Source: Sutterella wadsworthensis
GTDB taxonomy: Bacteria; Pseudomonadota; Gammaproteobacteria; Burkholderiales; Burkholderiaceae_F
Direction: 5' to 3'
NCBI RefSeq assembly: GCF_003315195.1
Contig: NZ_QNRV01000001.1
Span: 124,001 to 188,000, forward strand
Length of the DNA stretch: 64,000 bases
The notes under the pieces were generated by a model. That model ran no database searches. It saw only the letters and a program-made list of their open reading frames with translations, and had not been told where the DNA came from. Both the position numbers and the translations under genes were made by a program. This document shows, in pieces, positions 51,710 to 61,264 of the stretch (within the stretch, counting starts at the first letter, position 1; the number at the start of each line of letters is the position of its first letter).

Positions 51710-52537
51710 ATGCCTGAACTTCCAGAAGTTGAAGTCACCCGCCGCGGCCTTGCGCCGGCCATTGTCGGCCGCAGCGTCACAGCCGTTAATGTCCGCACGC
51801 CCAAGCTTCGTGAACCGCTCCAAGATCTGGCGGCGCTGCTGCCGGGACTCACGCTTGAGCATCTCGAGCGGCGGGCGAAATACTTGATCTGGGCTTTCCG
51901 CAGCGCTGCTGGAGAGAAGCGCTGGCTCCTCACGCATATGGGCATGAGCGGCTCATGGCGCATCTGGTCTCTTCCGGCACCGAGCGCCCATAAGCATGAT
52001 CACGCGGATATCGTTTTTGGCGATGTACTGGTTCGTTATACGGATCCAAGACGTTTCGGATCCATTCTCTTTATGACGACGGATCCGAGAAAGTCGCTTC
52101 CCTTGACGAAACTTGGCTGTGAGCCTTGGGATCCGACGCTCACGGCTGATCGTTTTTATACGGAACTTCAGAAGACGCATCGATCGATCAAGGAAGTATT
52201 GCTCTCAGGAAAGATCGTCGTCGGCTGCGGCAACATTTACTGCTCAGAAGCGCTGTTTGCGGCTGGCATTCGGCCGACGCGGCCCGCGGATGCCATTTCG
52301 AAAGCGCGTGCCGGCAGACTCCTGGAGTCTGTTCGCAAAACCTTGGAGACCGCCATTGCGGCGGGCGGCTCTACGCTCCATGACTTTCACGGCGTGAGCG
52401 GCGAAACCGGGTGGTTTCCGCTCGCTTGTGCAGTCTACGGCCGCGAAGGGAAGCCCTGTCCGATCTGCGGCCGGCCGATTGCCCGTATTGAACAGGGCGG
52501 GCGGTCCACTTTCTGGTGCCCGCACTGCCAGCATTGA
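51710..52537 (+). CDS. mutM: Formamidopyrimidine-DNA glycosylase MutM
   Basis: The 275-residue enzyme keeps the family essentials: N-terminal PELPEVE with catalytic Pro2 and Glu3, Lys57 in RRAKYLIW, the GNIY helix (GCGNIYCSEALF) and a C-terminal zinc finger C-x2-C-x16-C-x2-C (CPICG...CPHC). It removes oxidised purines such as 8-oxoguanine and cleaves the abasic site. The GNIY segment reads GCGNIYCSE where the common form is GVGNIYASE. It converges with the helicase gene, with 59 bp between the stops. Confidence 0.93.
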   Translation: MPELPEVEVTRRGLAPAIVGRSVTAVNVRTPKLREPLQDLAALLPGLTLEHLERRAKYLIWAFRSAAGEKRWLLTHMGMSGSWRIWSLPAPSAHKHDHADIVFGDVLVRYTDPRRFGSILFMTTDPRKSLPLTKLGCEPWDPTLTADRFYTELQKTHRSIKEVLLSGKIVVGCGNIYCSEALFAAGIRPTRPADAISKARAGRLLESVRKTLETAIAAGGSTLHDFHGVSGETGWFPLACAVYGREGKPCPICGRPIARIEQGGRSTFWCPHCQH

Positions 52538-52596
52538 GCTGCAGTCTTAAACCCCCATTGCCGTGGGTGCATCGGAAGCTGCTCTTGAGCTCGGGG

Positions 52597-55500
52597 TTAG
52601 CCAAGCTTAAAAACAGCAGCCAGCTCGCTTGCTGAAAGGTCGCCGATCCAGTTTTCACCGGCGGCTACCGTCATGTCGGCCAAGTCGCGTTTTTGCATCA
52701 GCATGTCGTTGATGCGCTCTTCAAAGGAACCGGCGGTAATGAAGCGGTACACCAGCACGTCTCGGCGCTGTCCGATGCGGAATGCCCGGTCCGTGGCCTG
52801 CGCCTCGACGGCCGGATTCCACCAGAGGTCATAGTGAATGACGGCCGACGCCGCGGTAAGGTTAAGCCCTGTGCCGCCCGCCTTGAGGGAGAGAATGAAA
52901 CTTCGCACGGTGCGGTCTTCCTGAAAGCGGTCGACCATTCTCATGCGCTCCTCTGCCGATACGCCGCCGTGCAGAAAGTCGGGGCGCTCGCCGAGAGCTT
53001 GCGCAATCCAATCCTGAAGCCGTTCGCCCATTTCGCGGTACTGCGTAAAAATGAGCACCTTGCGGTCGGTATCAGCGCACTGCGAAAGGATTTCCAGGAG
53101 GGCATCGCCCTTGCCGGAATCGGGCGTCAGAGATGAAGTTTTCAGGAACTGCGACGGAGAGTTGCAGATTTGCTTCAGGCTCGTAATGAGTTTAAGAACA
53201 CGGCCTCGGCGCGCCATCCGTCCGGCCGGCGTGTTGTTTTCAGGCGATTTTTCGGCCTCCATGATTTGCTTAAGCATTCGATCAAGCGTTTCTTGATAAA
53301 GCACAGCTTGTTCGAGATGCATCTGAGCGAAATGATCGATGGTGTTCTTTTCGGGCAGATCGGCAATGATGGACTTATCAGTTTTCACCCGTCGGAGCAT
53401 GAAGGGCGCCGTGAGGCGGCGGAAAGCTTCTGCCGCGCGTTCGTCATGATCGGCTTCAATCGGACGCGCAAAGACGTCCGCGAATTCCTTCATGGAGCCG
53501 AGGAGCTTGGGCTGTACCGTCGAGAGGATGGACCAGAATTCCATCAGACGGTTTTCCACCGGCGTGCCCGTCATGGCAATCACCTGCTGCGCCTTGATGC
53601 CGCGCACGGCTGCAGTCTGCGCCGTGCCGGGATTTTTCACCGCCTGGGCTTCATCGATGATGAGAAGGCGCCACTTCAGGGCAGAGAGCAAGTCATAGTC
53701 TCTGCGCAGCGTGCCGTAGCTCGTCAGCAGCACGTCGGGCATGTCGGCTCCCGCCGGCAGCTGCCTGTCGGCGCCGTGGTATACGCCGAAAGTCACTGTC
53801 GGGGCAAACTTTGTGAGCTCTCGGGTCCAGTTGGCGATGAGCGTAGTGGGCAGAACGGCGAGGACCTTTTTCTTTTTCAGTTCTCCCGTATTCTTCAGTT
53901 CAAGCACGGCGCTGATCACCTGAAGCGTTTTGCCCAGTCCCATGTCGTCGGCAATGAGCGAACCGAGGCCCAGCTTCGTATTCTTCATGAGCCACGAGTA
54001 GCCGCGCGCCTGATAGGGACGCAGTGTTGCCTGGAGGCCTTCGGGCGGCTTCATATCGGTGACTTCGGTAATACGCTTTAACCCTTCCTTCACGTCATTG
54101 GAAACTTCAATTTCGGCGCCCTCAAATTCGCCGGTAATCACGGCCCGCATCCGTTCGAGCGCCGTCATGGGCGGAGGGTTGTCAAGCGTTTTCTTGATGC
54201 GGTTGATTTCATCAGGATCGAGATAGACGAAATCATCGCCGATCTGGACGATCTGTCCGGCTTTGCCGGCAAGGGCCTGGAATTCGTCCTTCGACAAAAG
54301 ACGGCCGCCGACAGCAGCGTTCCAATCGAAGGCTGCCAAGGCGTCCCGTCCCAGCGGACTCTTCATGAAGTCGATATTGGCGGCGGCAGCGCCCACCAAC
54401 TTGGGCCGCAGAAGATTGCGCATGGCCTGCGGGAGCATCAGGGTGATGCCGAGCATGCTGAGGTGCGGTGCAATGTCAAAGAGAAAGTCCTTCAAGTCTT
54501 CCATGGGAAGCGATGCGGGTTTGCCTTTGCGCTTGCGGATGCCGTCGAGCACTGGGAAGGCCTGTGCAATAGTTTTCAAAATGGTGAGTGCGGCAAAGCG
54601 GTGGTTTGCCCAGACGGGATTGCTAAGCAAGGTGCGCAGAAGTACCGGCCGATCCATCGGCAGCTGAGGTTCTTTTGAGCCGGCGCTTAAGGAGGCAGAC
54701 GAGGCTCGACCTGCAGCAGCATCCGCTTCGCGAAAAAGGGCTTCCGAATCCGGGGCGGCTGGCGGCATGTCGGGGCTGCTGGGAATGTTCGGAATGGCCT
54801 CAGGGGCAGCGTTTTCAGGCAGATCCTCAGCCGAGAGCGGGCGCGATAGTTCGTTTTCAGCAGCTTTCTGCAGATCGGCACAACGTCCGAGAATACCGAA
54901 ATTGACGGCAAAACAGTCTTTTTTAGCGCTGCGTACGGTTAGAACCGGCCGCCAAGGATAGGCGTCGCCCAAAGCGAAGGGCTTGAGCATGCGTGCCAGC
55001 GCTTCGCCTGCTGACGGCATGACTTTGCCGTCGAGTTGGTCGAGCGAGCAGCAGGCAGCCGCTGCTTCAAAGATGTCGGACGGTCCTTTGAATGCCTTCC
55101 AGCCGAGTACGCCTCGGTTGATGAAGCCCGAAAAGGCCGCAGAAAGCAGCAGTACCGCAGCACGTTTGGGGTCGATTTCGCCGTCAGGGCCGAGTGCAGC
55201 GTCGCACTCGACCATACGGTCTGCCCACGGAGCAATGCCTTGAGCCAAAGCATTGACCAATTGGCGCACGGGTTTGCTTCTGAGCGCCGGTATCCACCAG
55301 ATGCGAGGCGCGGGGTCCTTGATGGCTTCTGTAGAAACCGCAGCGGGGATGAGGGCGCCGTTTTCGAGAAGGTGCGCAGCGGCCGCTGCAGTTTCACGCC
55401 AGCATTCGATTTCCGGGCTGAGCGCCTGAGCTTCGCGGCGGGAAAGGGAGGTGAGGAGCGCGTAAAAGAATTCGCTGAAGTCGACCCGAACACATTTGGG

Positions 55501-56655
55501 CTGAGACCGGCTTGAGGCTGCCGGCAGTTCAAGCTCGATGACAAAGGAGAGGTTGTTGGCGGCCAGCGTGAGCTTTGGAAGCGTACGTGTTTTGATCTCT
55601 GCCAAAGCCTTCTCCCATGCCTGCTGTGCGGTTTTGCGGCCGGAACCCTCTGCATGAAAAAATGGATCTGCAAAAGCGCTCCAGGCGGCTTTGGGCGTGA
55701 GGAGAGGAGTTCCGCTGCTCCGTTCCTCGTCGGCCGCTTCTGCCTCTATTCGCTCGTCAATGCCTTGCGAGAGGCTGCTCTCTAAAAGGAAAGCCTCCGC
55801 AATGGCGTTTCTGGCCTCTCGTTTGGCTTGCCGCATGACTTGGCGCGTAAAGGCCGTGCAGTCTGGATTGTTCGAGATGGCGGAGGTCTTGGGGATCAGT
55901 TTGAGGATGGTTTCGCCTAAAGGTTCAAGCCCGGCGTAGGGAAGACTTCGGAGTCTTTGCAGGGCGGCATCGGCGGCGGATCCCGAGGCGAGAGGAGCTG
56001 GAGCGCTTTCGTTCGGCGGGGTGCTTTGAGCAGCATAAGTGCTCTCTTTTTCGCTCATCAGAGCGGCGCTCCCGGACAAAATTTCGGATGCATCGAGAGG
56101 CTTCACCTTCACAGCTCGGTCCACATCGATGCCGCACTTACGCATCTCGGCCTTCAGATCCAGCCCGCGGAAGCGGAAGATGAAGAACGGGTCGATGTCG
56201 ATACGGTCGGCCATCACGTAAAACACGGCGGCGAGATGCTTGCACACGCGTGCAGAGTCCGGGCAAGAGCAGGAAAGCTGCATGGAACGCCAGCTTCGCG
56301 GAAAAAGCTCAATGTCGAGCTCTCGGCAGAGATCGGCGATGCCGTGCGGGAGTTCGCCGTCCATGAGTGAGGCAACCAAATCCGGGTCGGCGGCAATGGC
56401 GGCGGTCAGTCGTTTGGCATCCCTCGCCGAGATGGGCTTCATGCCGACCGTCACTTCATAAGGATAGTAGACCGATCCTGAGACAAAGGCTTCTACGCAG
56501 CCGGGGCGGTCGGCAGCTAATGAAAACTGTTCAACGCGTCCCGTATTGGCGTAGGACTTGCCGCGCGGCAGCCGGTTGGCATCATCGACTTTTTCAAGTG
56601 CAGCGAGCCACGCTGCGCCCCACCATGTGGTGCCGTACTGCCGTCTGGTAGCCAT
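52597..56655 (-). CDS. SNF2-family helicase with N-terminal SWIM zinc finger
   Basis: The 1352-residue protein has an N-terminal SWIM zinc finger (CSCPDSARVCKH, Cys129-x-Cys131-x6-Cys138-x-His140), a long central region and a C-terminal SNF2 ATPase. The ATPase shows Walker A DDMGLGKTLQVI near 905, DEAQ (LLIIDEAQ) near 1000 and helicase C motifs (LIFTQYREMGERLQ, then GTGLNLTAASAVIHYDLWWNPAVEAQATDRAFRIGQ). Bacterial SWIM-SNF2 proteins of this architecture are thought to remodel nucleic acid-protein complexes, perhaps during transcription or repair; the specific role is not known. The ATG at 56655 follows AGGAG. The long centre (about 150-880) has no family I recognise, and is the most divergent part. 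Confidence 0.92.
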   Translation of the reverse strand: MATRRQYGTTWWGAAWLAALEKVDDANRLPRGKSYANTGRVEQFSLAADRPGCVEAFVSGSVYYPYEVTVGMKPISARDAKRLTAAIAADPDLVASLMDGELPHGIADLCRELDIELFPRSWRSMQLSCSCPDSARVCKHLAAVFYVMADRIDIDPFFIFRFRGLDLKAEMRKCGIDVDRAVKVKPLDASEILSGSAALMSEKESTYAAQSTPPNESAPAPLASGSAADAALQRLRSLPYAGLEPLGETILKLIPKTSAISNNPDCTAFTRQVMRQAKREARNAIAEAFLLESSLSQGIDERIEAEAADEERSSGTPLLTPKAAWSAFADPFFHAEGSGRKTAQQAWEKALAEIKTRTLPKLTLAANNLSFVIELELPAASSRSQPKCVRVDFSEFFYALLTSLSRREAQALSPEIECWRETAAAAAHLLENGALIPAAVSTEAIKDPAPRIWWIPALRSKPVRQLVNALAQGIAPWADRMVECDAALGPDGEIDPKRAAVLLLSAAFSGFINRGVLGWKAFKGPSDIFEAAAACCSLDQLDGKVMPSAGEALARMLKPFALGDAYPWRPVLTVRSAKKDCFAVNFGILGRCADLQKAAENELSRPLSAEDLPENAAPEAIPNIPSSPDMPPAAPDSEALFREADAAAGRASSASLSAGSKEPQLPMDRPVLLRTLLSNPVWANHRFAALTILKTIAQAFPVLDGIRKRKGKPASLPMEDLKDFLFDIAPHLSMLGITLMLPQAMRNLLRPKLVGAAAANIDFMKSPLGRDALAAFDWNAAVGGRLLSKDEFQALAGKAGQIVQIGDDFVYLDPDEINRIKKTLDNPPPMTALERMRAVITGEFEGAEIEVSNDVKEGLKRITEVTDMKPPEGLQATLRPYQARGYSWLMKNTKLGLGSLIADDMGLGKTLQVISAVLELKNTGELKKKKVLAVLPTTLIANWTRELTKFAPTVTFGVYHGADRQLPAGADMPDVLLTSYGTLRRDYDLLSALKWRLLIIDEAQAVKNPGTAQTAAVRGIKAQQVIAMTGTPVENRLMEFWSILSTVQPKLLGSMKEFADVFARPIEADHDERAAEAFRRLTAPFMLRRVKTDKSIIADLPEKNTIDHFAQMHLEQAVLYQETLDRMLKQIMEAEKSPENNTPAGRMARRGRVLKLITSLKQICNSPSQFLKTSSLTPDSGKGDALLEILSQCADTDRKVLIFTQYREMGERLQDWIAQALGERPDFLHGGVSAEERMRMVDRFQEDRTVRSFILSLKAGGTGLNLTAASAVIHYDLWWNPAVEAQATDRAFRIGQRRDVLVYRFITAGSFEERINDMLMQKRDLADMTVAAGENWIGDLSASELAAVFKLG

Positions 56656-56732
56656 TTGAATTCTTCTCCTGCCGCTGCCGTGAATAGGTATGAACAAAGA
56701 TTCTACAGACCGGTTAAGCGATTTTGACGGAC

Positions 56733-56771
56733 AAAAAATATCCCGCCGATCCTTTGTTAATCAGCGGGATA
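56733..56771 (-). terminator. Terminator downstream of the AbgA-like gene
   Basis: Read on the minus strand, TATCCCGC and GCGGGATA form an 8-bp stem with a 17-nt loop, followed by TTTTTT. It lies 88 bp after the stop of the upstream amidohydrolase gene. Confidence 0.75.
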
Positions 56772-56858
56772 GGGCATCTTTTCAAGCGCGCTTCAAACCG
56801 ACTGCACAGTACTTATGTGTAAACGCAGACGCTTTAAAGCGGGCAGGCTCGAAGCCGA

Positions 56859-58145
56859 TCAAATGCCGTTGAGGCGCAGTGCTAGACCTTTAAACATGTT
56901 GAAGGCCATCGGCAGGCTGGTTTCGTCCTGAATTTCGAAATCGGCACGGTGATGACCATGATGGTTGCAGCCGAAGAGGAAATAAGCGCCGCGGCCGCCG
57001 TGCTGAACTACCCGCTCAATGAGCAGTGTGCAGTCTTCCGATCCCGAGGGCTTGTTGAAGCGTTCAATCGACTCGACGCCCGGAACGGTCTTGGCCACCG
57101 ATTCGATGAGATCGAGCACTTCGGGGCAGGAGGGCAGCGTTGTGGCTTCGCCGGCCTTGACGATTTCAGCTTCGACTTCATAAGCGCGCTTGACGCCTTC
57201 GACGATGTTCTCGACGTTCTTCACCATGTACTGGTTAATCTCACCTGTTTCGCCGCGCACTTCGAGCTGCATATCGGCATGAACGGGCGTGACATTGCGG
57301 CCTTCGCCGGCATTGAGCCGGCCTACTGCAATGCGGGTTGTGCCTTCGCCGCTGCGCGGAATGCCCTGCATCATCATGGCGGCGGCGCAGGCGGCCATCA
57401 GTGCGCTGCGGCCCTTTTCCGGGTCGGCCCCCGCATGAGACGGACGGCCGTGGAAGTGAACGTCAATCTTGGTGGAGGCGAGGAACCCGCTTTCACAAAG
57501 GCCGATCGTGCCGAGCTTGGCGAAAGTGCCGACATGAGCGCCGATCAGAGTGTCAACATCGTCAACCACGCCCGAGGCAGCCATGGCGCCTGCGCCGCGG
57601 ACACCTTCTTCGGCCGGCTGGAAGAGCACCTTGATGGTGCCTTTGAGCTGATCCTTGTGATCAACGAGCCAGCGGCAGACTTCAAGTGCAACAGAAGTGT
57701 GTCCGTCGTGGCCGCAGGCATGCATAAAGCCCGGGCGCTTGGAGCTGAAGCCGCAGGCGGTCGGGAGATGATCGGGGGAGTCGGATTCAGTGACGAGCAC
57801 GCAGTCCATGTCGCTGCGGAAAGCCGTCACGGGACCGGGGCGGCCGGTCTCAAGCACCGCAACAGCGCCGGTGTAGCCGCCCGTTTCATCAATGAAGCTC
57901 TGCGGAACGCCGGCAGCGAGCGCACGCTTAATGGCGGCTTCCACCAGCTTGGGATCACGGCCCATCACCGCTTTGGGATTGATGACTTGTGTGCCGAGCA
58001 GCACCTTAAGCCCTAAAGCACGAAGCCGCTCTGCGACCAGCCAGGTGGTTTGGAATTCCGTCCAGCCTTCTTCGGGCGTTTGGTGGATCTTCCGACGCGT
58101 GGCGATCATTTCCTCAACGTACTGTTTTTCGGTGTATGCGGTCAT
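56859..58145 (-). CDS. AbgA-like M20D amidohydrolase
   Basis: The 428-residue protein resembles E. coli AbgA, one subunit of p-aminobenzoyl-glutamate hydrolase. Shared segments include EEGWTEFQTTWLVAERL, GPVTAFRSDMD, MHACGHDGHT (metal site), LFQPAEEGVRGAGAM (catalytic Glu), SHAGADPEKGRSALMAA and SGSEDCTLL. It removes glutamate or another amino acid from an acylated or aromatic conjugate in the cytoplasm. No abgB or abgT gene lies adjacent, so it may be a homodimer with a different substrate. The ATG at 58145 is chosen because AGGAG lies at good spacing; an upstream frame adds six residues. Confidence 0.87.
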   Translation of the reverse strand: MTAYTEKQYVEEMIATRRKIHQTPEEGWTEFQTTWLVAERLRALGLKVLLGTQVINPKAVMGRDPKLVEAAIKRALAAGVPQSFIDETGGYTGAVAVLETGRPGPVTAFRSDMDCVLVTESDSPDHLPTACGFSSKRPGFMHACGHDGHTSVALEVCRWLVDHKDQLKGTIKVLFQPAEEGVRGAGAMAASGVVDDVDTLIGAHVGTFAKLGTIGLCESGFLASTKIDVHFHGRPSHAGADPEKGRSALMAACAAAMMMQGIPRSGEGTTRIAVGRLNAGEGRNVTPVHADMQLEVRGETGEINQYMVKNVENIVEGVKRAYEVEAEIVKAGEATTLPSCPEVLDLIESVAKTVPGVESIERFNKPSGSEDCTLLIERVVQHGGRGAYFLFGCNHHGHHRADFEIQDETSLPMAFNMFKGLALRLNGI

Positions 58146-58288
58146 GAACTTGTCTCCTGACATTGTCTGGAAATTGCTTGTTATATGGTGAAGGGCTGCC
58201 GCAGGGGTGCAATGTGCTTTACGCCCAGTCAGCCTGCCGTCCTAGTGAAAAGCATAGAGAATGAATTCTACGTCTGCCGGCCGAAAAG

Positions 58289-58322
58289 AACCGCGGACAT
58301 TTAACTGACCGCGGAGGTTTTT
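58289..58322. terminator. Hairpin terminator near the 3' end of the 11-mer repeat gene
   Basis: CCGCGG...CCGCGG form a stem with one mismatch. T-rich sequence flanks it on both strands (TTTTT after 58317 on plus; TTCTTTT on minus). It is 20 bp after the stop at 58342. Confidence 0.55.
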
Positions 58323-58341
58323 CGGGTGCTCTCTCCAATAA

Positions 58342-58755
58342 TTATTTCTTGGAACCAAAAAGCGACTCTTTCACAGAAGACCCGGCTTCCTTGAGTCCGT
58401 TCCAAGCTGCGCCGGCACCTTCGACAACGCCGTCCTTGGCCTTGTCGTAAGCGTCTTTGGAGCCTTCCTTGACGTCTTCATAGCCGTCTTTGGCGAGTTC
58501 CTTCGCTTTGTCGTAGCCCGAAACGGCGCCCTCTTTGCCGGCGTCGTAGCCCTCCGCAAAGAAAGCCTTGGCGGCGGTATAGCCTTTGCCGATGCATTCC
58601 TTGGCTAAAGCCCCTGCAGGATCGAGGCCCTCCTTATCCGCCACCAGTTTCAGGTGAGTGAGTGAACAGACGGATTCGGAGGGGGCTTCAGATGCAGAGG
58701 CGGCAAAAGAAGCGAGCGAGAAAGCGACGGTACTGATAAGAATGAGACCCTTCAT
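58342..58755 (-). CDS. Exported small protein made of seven 11-residue repeats
   Basis: The 137-residue protein has a Sec signal peptide (about 1-21), a short globular part with two Cys (C30 and C54), then from residue 58 to 134 seven repeats of exactly 11 residues: GYTAAKAFFAE, GYDAGKEGAVS, GYDKAKELAKD, GYEDVKEGSKD, AYDKAKDGVVE, GAGAAWNGLKE and AGSSVKESLFG. The consensus is GYxxxKxxxxx. Eleven-residue periodicity equals three helical turns and is typical of amphipathic helices in LEA proteins, synucleins and apolipoproteins that bind membranes or stay disordered. It should be periplasmic. Function is unknown; stress or envelope protection is plausible. A terminator follows, so it is its own unit. 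Confidence 0.85.
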   Translation of the reverse strand: MKGLILISTVAFSLASFAASASEAPSESVCSLTHLKLVADKEGLDPAGALAKECIGKGYTAAKAFFAEGYDAGKEGAVSGYDKAKELAKDGYEDVKEGSKDAYDKAKDGVVEGAGAAWNGLKEAGSSVKESLFGSKK

Positions 58756-58930
58756 GATGCTGCTCCAAAATGATTGCAGGCGTACGGCAGCCTTAGCATT
58801 TGCCGTCGTACTGGCCCAAGCTGAAATGATGGATGATTGCTGAGTACTTTAACGCCGGAGTTTTTAATCAAGTGACGGAAGTTTGAAACCGCATGTTTGT
58901 GGGAAGGCTTCGAGTTCGGCCTTAATGGCG

Positions 58931-60073
58931 TCACGCTACTTTTCGCCCGAAGAGCCATACGGCGCCTGGCACTGATGCTGCGGCAATCAGTGTCATCGGC
59001 CAGAGGTAGGGGGCGATTTCAGAAATGCCGGCATTTTCAAAGTAGATCATGCGCACCACGAGAATTCCGTAGCGGACGGGATTGAGAATGGTAATGGTCT
59101 GCATCCATTCGGGCATGGCTGCTGTCGGCGTCATGAGGCCGGAGAGGACGAGTGAAGGGAGCAGCAGAATGAAGCATGCTACAACCGACTGCTGCAGTGT
59201 CTGCGCCCAGGCGGAAATCATGAGTGCCAGCCCCACGATGCTGGCCGCAAAAAGGAGCACGACGCCAAAGAGCAAAGCAAGCGACCCCGCAAAAGGAATG
59301 TCAAACCACCAGCGGCAGACGGCAAAAATCATGGCGCTTTGAAGAACGCCGATAACGATTGGCGGCACGGCCTTGCCGATGAGGATTTCGACGGAGGTGA
59401 GCGGCGTCATCAGCATCATGTCAAAGGATCCTTCCTCACGCTCGCGCGAGACTGCAAGCCCTGCGAGGAGCATCACCTGAATCATCGCCAGGCCTAAAAT
59501 CAGTCCCGTCATGATGTTCCAGCGAGTGATGCCGTTTTCGTTGTAGCGGTAGCGGTCTTTAAGCTCCAGAACCGATCGGACTTGGCGGGATGCGTTAAAT
59601 TCTTCGATGATTGCCGCAGCGTAGCCGACTGCAACATTGGCGGTTGTCGTGTTGCGTGCGTCAGCAGCGACATAAACGGGAGCGGTTTCGCCGCGTGCGA
59701 GTTTTTGCGCAAAGTCTTCAGGGATCCAAAAGCCGACAAGTGCGCGGCCGTCGGCAACGGCTGCCGTAAAGGCCTGAGCTGAGGGCACTTCCGCTGCGCG
59801 CTTAAAGATACGGTTGGCTTCAAGCCTTGCTGACAAAGCTCGAGAATCCGGCGTCTGAGAAGCGTCATAGAGCACGTAAGGCGCTTCCTCCAGATTAAAG
59901 GTAGCGCCGTAGCCAAACAGAATGGACTGAGCGAGGATCGGCACGAAGAGAATTCTGCGGACACTCGGATCGAGAAGGAGCGTGATGAGCTCCTTTTTGG
60001 AGAGTGCCTTCAACCGCAGGAGCGACGCGGTGAACGCCGCCCAAATGTTCTGAAGAGACTGCCTGATCATCAT
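58931..60073 (-). CDS. ABC-2 type permease, YbhR-like (second permease of operon)
   Basis: The 380-residue permease has one N-terminal helix, a large periplasmic loop of about 140 residues (including EEAPYVLYDASQTPDSRALS) and a group of five C-terminal helices, the topology of ABC-2 exporters. A conserved block is SREREEGSFDMMLMTPL near residue 213. With the preceding permease it should form the heterodimeric channel. It is the last visible gene of the HlyD-ATPase-permease-permease operon, 15 bp after the previous stop, and has AGGTG before its start. The export substrate is unknown. Confidence 0.88.
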   Translation of the reverse strand: MMIRQSLQNIWAAFTASLLRLKALSKKELITLLLDPSVRRILFVPILAQSILFGYGATFNLEEAPYVLYDASQTPDSRALSARLEANRIFKRAAEVPSAQAFTAAVADGRALVGFWIPEDFAQKLARGETAPVYVAADARNTTTANVAVGYAAAIIEEFNASRQVRSVLELKDRYRYNENGITRWNIMTGLILGLAMIQVMLLAGLAVSREREEGSFDMMLMTPLTSVEILIGKAVPPIVIGVLQSAMIFAVCRWWFDIPFAGSLALLFGVVLLFAASIVGLALMISAWAQTLQQSVVACFILLLPSLVLSGLMTPTAAMPEWMQTITILNPVRYGILVVRMIYFENAGISEIAPYLWPMTLIAAASVPGAVWLFGRKVA

Positions 60074-60088
60074 GTCGGCGCACCTATA

Positions 60089-61264
60089 TCAATCCAGCCG
60101 CTTGCGGGCAAACACGAGCGCGAGCGCAAAGAAGCCGAGTGCGGCGGCCGCCAGCAGGGCCAGGTTGGCCAGCACGATTCGCTCGGGCTCCCCTGAGAGA
60201 TAGAGAATCTTCACGGATTCAATGGCGTAGGTGGGCGGCATCAGTCTGCCGACGGCAGAGATGAACCAAGGAACACTCCTCAAGTCAAAGAGGTATCCCG
60301 AGAGCATGAGGGAGGGCAGGTAGCTGCCGATGACGGCAAACTGAATCGCCGTAAACTGACTTTTGAAGACGGCTGAGAGGAGCAGCCCAAAGGCAATGGC
60401 CCAGGCGGAATAAAGCAGTATCGTGGCCGCGAGCAGCCAGAGGCTGCCGCGCACTGGGACTTCAAAAACGAATACGGCTGCGAAAAATGCCAGCATGGCG
60501 CCCACGGCCGTCAAAAGAAAGTTGACGAGAAACTTGGCCGCCAGAATGGCGCCTGGGCTCGCCGGCGTTACCGAGAGCATTTCAAGCGTTCCGCGTTCCC
60601 ACTCCCGAGCGATGATGATGGCCCCGAGAAAGCTTGCCGAGAGGGTCAGCACCACGATGGAAAGTCCCGGAACCAGATACCAGGCGGAGGTGTTGGCCTC
60701 GTTGAACCATGTGCGGGAGAGAAGCGCTGCGGCTCCTGACGTCTGAGCCTGCGGGCCCGCAGAGCTTCCCAGCAGCGCAAAGTCTTCACGAAGCGCAATC
60801 TTCTGCGAGAGTCCGGCGACGACAGCTGCGGCATAGGTGCGGATGATCGAGGCTGCGCTCGCATCAACGCCGTGAAAGGTAAGTCCTATCTGAGCGCGGC
60901 CCATCGCGGCGTCGCGCGTGAACCCGGGCGGCAAATCAATGATGACTTCCGTGCGTCTGGCCGCAAAGAGCCTTTCGGCGTCGTGCCGCGACGGCACTTC
61001 AGTGAGTTCAAAGTAGGGACTTCCGCGGAAAGCGGCGCGAACCTCTGCCGTCAAGGCGGTTGATTCGCCCGCCGTGAAGACTGCAGGCACTTTGAGCAGA
61101 TCCATCGAAAGCCCCCAGCCGAAGAGGACAATGAGGACGACAGGCAGCAGCGCACCCATGAAGATCACGGCAGGATCGCGAACCATCTGCAGCCATTCTT
61201 TCTCGAGCAAAATGAGAAGCTGCTCACCAAAGCGGAGCTGAGGTCTGCCGCGTTCTCTGTTCAT
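60089..61264 (-). CDS. ABC-2 type permease, YbhS-like (first permease of operon)
   Basis: The 391-residue permease has the same topology as its neighbour: one N-terminal helix (AVIFMGALLPVVLIVLFGWGL), a periplasmic domain of about 130 residues and a C-terminal helix cluster. The EREWERGTLEMLSVTP block near 220 is the permease signature matching the neighbour's. It overlaps the ATPase gene's stop codon (ATGA, 4 bp), so the two are translationally coupled. In E. coli YbhS and YbhR pair with the ATPase YbhF and the fusion protein YbhG. Confidence 0.88.
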   Translation of the reverse strand: MNRERGRPQLRFGEQLLILLEKEWLQMVRDPAVIFMGALLPVVLIVLFGWGLSMDLLKVPAVFTAGESTALTAEVRAAFRGSPYFELTEVPSRHDAERLFAARRTEVIIDLPPGFTRDAAMGRAQIGLTFHGVDASAASIIRTYAAAVVAGLSQKIALREDFALLGSSAGPQAQTSGAAALLSRTWFNEANTSAWYLVPGLSIVVLTLSASFLGAIIIAREWERGTLEMLSVTPASPGAILAAKFLVNFLLTAVGAMLAFFAAVFVFEVPVRGSLWLLAATILLYSAWAIAFGLLLSAVFKSQFTAIQFAVIGSYLPSLMLSGYLFDLRSVPWFISAVGRLMPPTYAIESVKILYLSGEPERIVLANLALLAAAALGFFALALVFARKRLD

